A stretch of 9,123 nucleotides of DNA from JAKFWF01 sp031401535 (GTDB lineage: Bacteria; Pseudomonadota; Alphaproteobacteria; Rhizobiales; Hyphomicrobiaceae), in NCBI GenBank assembly GCA_031401535.1, contig JANNRP010000264.1, forward strand, positions 1 to 9,123, in the 5' to 3' direction. How positions within the stretch are numbered: position 1 is the first letter of the stretch; each line of letters opens with the position of its first letter. This document shows positions 6,064 through 9,123 of this stretch, in pieces. A program made the position numbers and the translations under genes. The notes beneath the pieces are model-generated. The model was not told the DNA's origin. It saw nothing but the letters and a program-made list of their open reading frames with translations, and searched no databases.

Positions 6064-7245
6064 ATGAGCCAACAGACGGGGAGCATCGTCCGGGTCGAGC
6101 CGAAGATCACATCGATCGACGCGGCCGCGTGGGATGCTTGCGCCAATTCTGATCCGTCGACGACGAACCCATTCGTAGCGCATGCCTTCCTGGCGGCCCT
6201 GGAGCGCTCGGGAAGCGTAGGTGGTCGCACGGGCTGGCTGCCGCAATACCTTGTCGTAGAAGCACCCGATGGCAGTATTATCGGCTGTATGCCCGCCTAT
6301 GTGAAATCACACAGTCAGGGAGAGTACGTTTTCGACCATGGCTGGGCCGATGCGTATGCGCGGGCCGGCGGAAACTATTACCCGAAGTTGCAAGTCGCGG
6401 TGCCATTTTCCCCTGTGCCGGGCCCGCGTCTGCTGGTACGGCCCGGCGCTACTGCTGCGCACACCGCTCAACTGCTAGCGGCGGGCGCTGTGGAACTCAG
6501 CCGCCGCCTCGGTCTGTCGTCGGTCCACGTCACCTTCACAACCGAAGCCCAATGGGAACAGCTCAAGGGCTTTGGCTACCTGCAACGCACCGATCAGCAG
6601 TTCCACTGGATCAACGCCGGTTACAATACCTTTGACGATTTTCTGGCCTCACTCGCCTCGCGTAAACGCAAAGCAATCCGCAAGGAACGAGCCGAGGCGA
6701 CCAGCGCGGGCCTAGTCATCAAGCAATTGACCGGCACACAGATCACCGAGGCCCACTGGGACGCGTTCTATGGTTTCTATATCGACACCGGCAACCGCAA
6801 GTGGGGCCGCCCGTATCTCAACCGCGCGTTCTTCTCAATGTTGGGCGCCGACATGGCCGACCGCTGTCTATTGATGATGGTCACGCGCGATGGTCGGCCT
6901 ATCGCTGGCGCCCTTAACATGATCGGAGGCGACTGCCTTTATGGCCGATATTGGGGGGCCGCCGAGCACCACCCGTGCCTGCATTTCGAGGTCTGTTACT
7001 ATCAGGCCATTGACTATGCAATCCAGCACGGGCTGGCGCGGGTGGAGGCCGGCGCCCAGGGCGAACACAAACTAGCGCGCGGGTACATGCCATCAGCAAC
7101 CTACAGCGCCCACTGGATCGCGGATTCCGGACTGCGCCGCGCCATTGCCCGCTATCTCAACGAAGAGCGCCAGGCGGTCGCCGAACACCGTGAGTTGCTG
7201 GCCGAGTATGGCCCCTACCGCCGTCAGGTCGAGGAGCAGGACTGA
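6064..7245 (+). CDS. FemAB/GNAT-fold acyltransferase-like protein, COG3146 (DUF482)
   Basis: This 393-residue protein belongs to the COG3146/DUF482 family, often named "GNAT family N-acetyltransferase" or "peptidoglycan biosynthesis/recognition" by similarity to FemAB enzymes, which add amino acids to cell-wall peptides. No member's substrate is known to me. Family features: NPFVAHAFLAALERSGS near the N-terminus, FDHGWADAYARAGGNYYPKL, the basic SRKRKAIRKER stretch (199–209), the FYGFYIDTGNRKWGRPYLNRAFF block, and the C-terminal GEHKLARGYMPSATYSAHW (333–351). It has no signal peptide or membrane segment and is probably cytoplasmic. ATG 6064 is preceded by AAGG at seven to eight bases. A longer frame to 5962 lacks family sequence. 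It is followed after 78 bp by the HIT gene on the same strand, a pairing I recall in other alphaproteobacteria. Confidence 0.87.
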   Translation: MSQQTGSIVRVEPKITSIDAAAWDACANSDPSTTNPFVAHAFLAALERSGSVGGRTGWLPQYLVVEAPDGSIIGCMPAYVKSHSQGEYVFDHGWADAYARAGGNYYPKLQVAVPFSPVPGPRLLVRPGATAAHTAQLLAAGAVELSRRLGLSSVHVTFTTEAQWEQLKGFGYLQRTDQQFHWINAGYNTFDDFLASLASRKRKAIRKERAEATSAGLVIKQLTGTQITEAHWDAFYGFYIDTGNRKWGRPYLNRAFFSMLGADMADRCLLMMVTRDGRPIAGALNMIGGDCLYGRYWGAAEHHPCLHFEVCYYQAIDYAIQHGLARVEAGAQGEHKLARGYMPSATYSAHWIADSGLRRAIARYLNEERQAVAEHRELLAEYGPYRRQVEEQD

Positions 7246-7293
7246 GCCAGTCGACTTGGCGTCGCCACAGCGACTGCGGTATGACCTGCTCTC

Positions 7294-7312
7294 TGAGTGA
7301 CTCAAAATTGAG
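7294..7312. promoter_or_regulatory. Overlapping palindromes just before the HIT start codon
   Basis: TGAGT-G-ACTCA (7294–7304) and CTCAA-AA-TTGAG (7301–7312) share their central ACTCAA segment. The second runs into the GAGG ribosome site (7310–7313) of the HIT gene. As RNA, each gives only about a four-pair stem, so a DNA operator or chance is as likely as a translation switch. Confidence 0.2.
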
Positions 7313-7323
7313 GTGTTCGTCCC

Positions 7324-7758
7324 ATGTCCGCCACCGCTTATGACACTAATAATGTTTTCGCCCGTATCCTGCGCGGCGAACTACCTGCCGAGCGGCTGAG
7401 TGAGGACGCTGAAACACTCACAATAATGGATATCATGCCCCGGTGCGACGGGCACGCGCTGGTGATCCCCAAGACATCGGCTCGCAACATGCTGGATGCA
7501 ACGCCAGATCAGCTGTCTGCCTGCATTCGCAGCGTGCAACTCATTGCCCGCGCCCAGATGATCGCTTTTCGTGCGCAGGGCATCACCATGCAGCAGTTTA
7601 ATGAGAGTGCTGGCGGGCAAGTCGTGTTCCACCTGCACTACCACGTCATGCCGCGCCATGACGGCGTTGCACTGCGGCCGCATACGGGCACCATGGCGAC
7701 AAAGGAAGCACTGGCTGCCAACGCGCAGAAAATTCGAGAAGCTCTCAGGGACTTGTAG
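7324..7758 (+). CDS. HIT family protein (HINT/Fhit-like nucleotide hydrolase)
   Basis: This 144-residue protein is a complete histidine-triad hydrolase. The triad H103-L-H105-Y-H107-V is followed by MPR, and NESAGGQVVFH precedes it, as in HINT-type enzymes that hydrolyse nucleoside phosphoramidates or dinucleoside polyphosphates at the alpha phosphate. The N-terminal NVFARILRGELPAERLSED and GHALVIPKTSARN segments are also typical. No other domain is present and the protein should be cytoplasmic. ATG 7324 is preceded by GAGG about ten bases upstream. The gene follows the COG3146 gene and may be co-transcribed with it, although the 78-bp gap contains small palindromes. Its stop codon lies 3 bp from the stop of the convergent ParB-like gene. 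The true substrate is unknown. Confidence 0.92.
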   Translation: MSATAYDTNNVFARILRGELPAERLSEDAETLTIMDIMPRCDGHALVIPKTSARNMLDATPDQLSACIRSVQLIARAQMIAFRAQGITMQQFNESAGGQVVFHLHYHVMPRHDGVALRPHTGTMATKEALAANAQKIREALRDL

Positions 7759-7761
7759 GTC

Positions 7762-8478
7762 TCAGCCCTTAAAGCCTGGTAGATTGGCCGCCTCGGGCAA
7801 CGTGACGAACGGCATCGCCAAGCGAACTGCTTCATCGATGTTCGAATCGATCAACGTCTTGTCGATTTTGGTCCGCAGATAATCGCCCCACATGAACTCG
7901 GCAAACGGCACCCTCGTCTTATCGAACCCGCCGGCATTGCGCAGCGTCCAGGCGAGACTACGATAGGGATCGTTCTTGAGATCATTGACGTGCAGCGGCA
8001 AGTTTTCGGGCGCAATCGGCCTTCCTTCCTCGTCACGGGCGCGCAACCAGCCGCGCTTTTCCATCTCGGGCCAGAACGCGGCTAGCGCAACTGTTGATAG
8101 ATCGCCGATCACCATTACATGAACGTCGCGGAAGCCTCGCTCCCAGAGGGCACGGCCAAGATGATGGTGATCGACGATGTGCATCAGGTCACCCGGCGCA
8201 CGCACCACCAGTAGCGGCTCTTTCAGCCGATACTTTGCCAGCTTTTTCGGCGTGTCTGCGAGATCGCGCAGCACGCCGATCTTAAACGTCACGTCCTGCA
8301 TGCCGATCGCGCCTTGCGATGGGCGGAGCTGATCGAACGTGGTCAGAAAGATGGCTGATACGCTTGACCGTTGTGCGTTAGCCGCATCGCCACCGAGTAC
8401 CAGAGCTGTCATGCTCAAACCCACTCCTGCTGCAACAATGCGACGCGTAATCAGTTCGGTCAGCGGCATGACGGTCAA
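7762..8478 (-). CDS. Exported ParB/sulfiredoxin-fold protein (ParBc_2-like)
   Basis: This 238-residue protein resembles the ParBc_2 ("putative ParB-like nuclease") family, named for fold similarity to ParB and sulfiredoxin; its reaction is not established. Family marks are LRPSQGAIGM (51–60), DHHHLGRAL (103–111), NDPYRSLAWTLRNAGGF (169–185) and PFAEFMWGDYLR (191–202). The N-terminus is a signal peptide: two arginines (12–13), a hydrophobic run to about residue 29 and a site after ANA (33–35). It is therefore expected in the periplasm, which argues against chromosome partitioning. The start is debatable. TTG 8478 has GGAG five bases upstream and overlaps the mce stop as TTGA; ATG 8469 would drop three residues but has its ribosome site 14 bases away. 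Either way it is almost certainly translated from the mce transcript. Confidence 0.75.
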   Translation of the reverse strand: MTVMPLTELITRRIVAAGVGLSMTALVLGGDAANAQRSSVSAIFLTTFDQLRPSQGAIGMQDVTFKIGVLRDLADTPKKLAKYRLKEPLLVVRAPGDLMHIVDHHHLGRALWERGFRDVHVMVIGDLSTVALAAFWPEMEKRGWLRARDEEGRPIAPENLPLHVNDLKNDPYRSLAWTLRNAGGFDKTRVPFAEFMWGDYLRTKIDKTLIDSNIDEAVRLAMPFVTLPEAANLPGFKG

Positions 8479-8879
8479 ACTTGCTCCAGCTCAATGAGCG
8501 TTCCGAGGAAGTCCTTCGGATGCAAAAACAGCACCGGCTTGCCGTGAGCACCGATCTTCGGTTCGCCAGTGCCAAGCACCCGTGCGCCCTTGGCAATCAG
8601 CCGATCGCGCGCCGCCAGAAGGTCGTCGACTTCATAGCAGATGTGGTGGATGCCACCGTCAACGTTACGCTCAAGGAACTTGGCAATCGGCGAGTTTGTT
8701 CCGAGCGGTGCGAGCAATTCGATCTTGGTATTGGGCAATTCGACAAATACCACCGTGACACCATGATTGGGTTCGGGCTGGGGCACCGACACTTTCGCGC
8801 CCAAGGTGTCACGATAGGAAGCGGTGGCCGCTTCGAGATTGCTGACCGCAATGGCCACGTGATTGAGACGTCCGATCAT
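8475..8879 (-). CDS. mce: Methylmalonyl-CoA epimerase
   Basis: This 134-residue protein is a glyoxalase-fold (VOC) enzyme that interconverts (R)- and (S)-methylmalonyl-CoA on the route between propionyl-CoA and succinyl-CoA. It is full length and shows the paired beta-alpha-beta-beta-beta modules. Likely metal ligands are H7 in LNHVAIAV, one of H78/H79 in GGIHHICYEVDD, and E130 in LIELEQ. The runs HGVTVVFVELPNTKIELL, GARVLGTGEPKIGAHGKPVLFLHPKDF and GTLIELEQ are near-diagnostic for this epimerase rather than other VOC proteins. ATG 8879 is preceded by AGGAG at eight bases; an in-frame GTG at 8888 falls too close to that site. Its stop overlaps the start of the ParB-like gene by four bases if TTG is used. 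The mutase and carboxylase genes are not in this window. Confidence 0.95.
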   Translation of the reverse strand: MIGRLNHVAIAVSNLEAATASYRDTLGAKVSVPQPEPNHGVTVVFVELPNTKIELLAPLGTNSPIAKFLERNVDGGIHHICYEVDDLLAARDRLIAKGARVLGTGEPKIGAHGKPVLFLHPKDFLGTLIELEQV

Positions 8880-9003
8880 AGGAACCACTCCTGAGCCACT
8901 TTTTTGTCAACTACAGCACTCGCAAGCTCTTGTCGCCTGGAACGACCTATACGTCTCCTGACCTCGCCAGTTGCGTGAATGTAATAGTGCGTTTGATCCG
9001 CGC
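8880..9003. other. Gap between eda and mce
   Basis: This 124-bp stretch has no gene I can support. It contains the AGGAG ribosome site of mce. A minus-strand TTGACA near 8908 has no −10 box at a workable distance before the start codon. There is no clear terminator after eda, so read-through from eda into mce is possible. Confidence 0.4.
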
Positions 9004-9123
9004 CTACGATCTGGGCAACGATCTCGCATCCTTCGCCAACGCAGTGATCGCGGCCCAGTCACCAGCGGCAACGAGCTTTGCGGGCGCCACCCACGATCCA
9101 CCGACTGCTGCGACGTTCGGCAG
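9004..9123 (-). CDS. eda: 2-dehydro-3-deoxy-phosphogluconate (KDPG) aldolase, C-terminal fragment
   Basis: The last 39 codons of a minus-strand gene enter from the right edge and stop at TAG (9004–9006). The opening PNVAAVGGSWVAP and following AAGDWAAITALAKDA are typical of the C-terminus of Eda. This enzyme splits 2-keto-3-deoxy-6-phosphogluconate into pyruvate and glyceraldehyde-3-phosphate, the last step of the Entner–Doudoroff pathway. In the family GGSW contributes to the phosphate-binding end of the barrel. The Schiff-base lysine and the rest of the protein lie outside the window, so integrity cannot be judged. It is in the same orientation as mce, 124 bp upstream of it in transcription order. 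Confidence 0.85.
   Translation of the reverse strand: MPNVAAVGGSWVAPAKLVAAGDWAAITALAKDARSLPRS

Noticed and set aside
8481..8894. A 137-codon plus-strand frame almost exactly opposite mce.
   Set aside because: The sequence has no family character, while the minus strand carries an unmistakable full-length epimerase with a good ribosome site.
8880..8913. TTGACA on the minus strand as a −35 box for mce.
   Set aside because: The next TATGAT lies about 24 bases away and contains the start codon, so the spacing does not work.
8907..9101. A 64-codon minus-strand frame between mce and the right edge.
   Set aside because: It overlaps the recognisable C-terminus of Eda in another frame and has no recognisable motif of its own.
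1..9123. Mobile elements, CRISPR arrays, tRNA or rRNA genes, toxin–antitoxin or defence modules.
   Set aside because: No transposase, integrase, terminal inverted repeats, regularly spaced repeats or RNA-gene cores were seen on either strand.

Overview
This window looks like chromosomal DNA of an alphaproteobacterium. The evidence is the divK–pleD cell-cycle operon, a DUF3572 gene divergent from divK, a DUF1849/EipB envelope protein, and a COG3146 (DUF482) acyltransferase followed by a HIT protein. Base composition and coding style look even throughout. I see no insertion sequence, phage gene, CRISPR array, tRNA or rRNA. Genus and order cannot be settled from the sequence alone.

Left part (1–3214): divK and pleD run on the minus strand as a two-gene operon. 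The pleD reading frame is cut by the left edge after 451 codons, only a few residues short of the usual length. A compact intergenic region (about 1787–1973) carries three GANTC methylation motifs and a weak CtrA-like box. From it a plus-strand pair diverges: a DUF3572 protein and a ROK-family sugar kinase that resembles fructokinase Mak. These two genes overlap by one base.

Middle part (3226–7758): an exported EipB-like protein (minus), a cytoplasmic glycerophosphodiester phosphodiesterase (plus), an exported M48 zinc metalloprotease (minus), a FemAB/GNAT-fold COG3146 protein (plus) and a HIT-family protein (plus). At least two of these products (EipB and M48) act in the envelope. A third touches phospholipid head-group turnover.

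Right part (7762–9123): three minus-strand genes, transcribed right to left. They are the 3' end of KDPG aldolase (eda), methylmalonyl-CoA epimerase (mce), and an exported protein with a ParB/sulfiredoxin-like fold. The last overlaps the mce stop codon and appears to start at TTG.

Most of the window is ordinary core genome, and I found no clearly new multi-gene system. The items most worth checking are the GANTC cluster at the divK/DUF3572 promoter region, the secreted ParB-like protein coupled to mce, and several small palindromes or direct repeats in the intergenic gaps.
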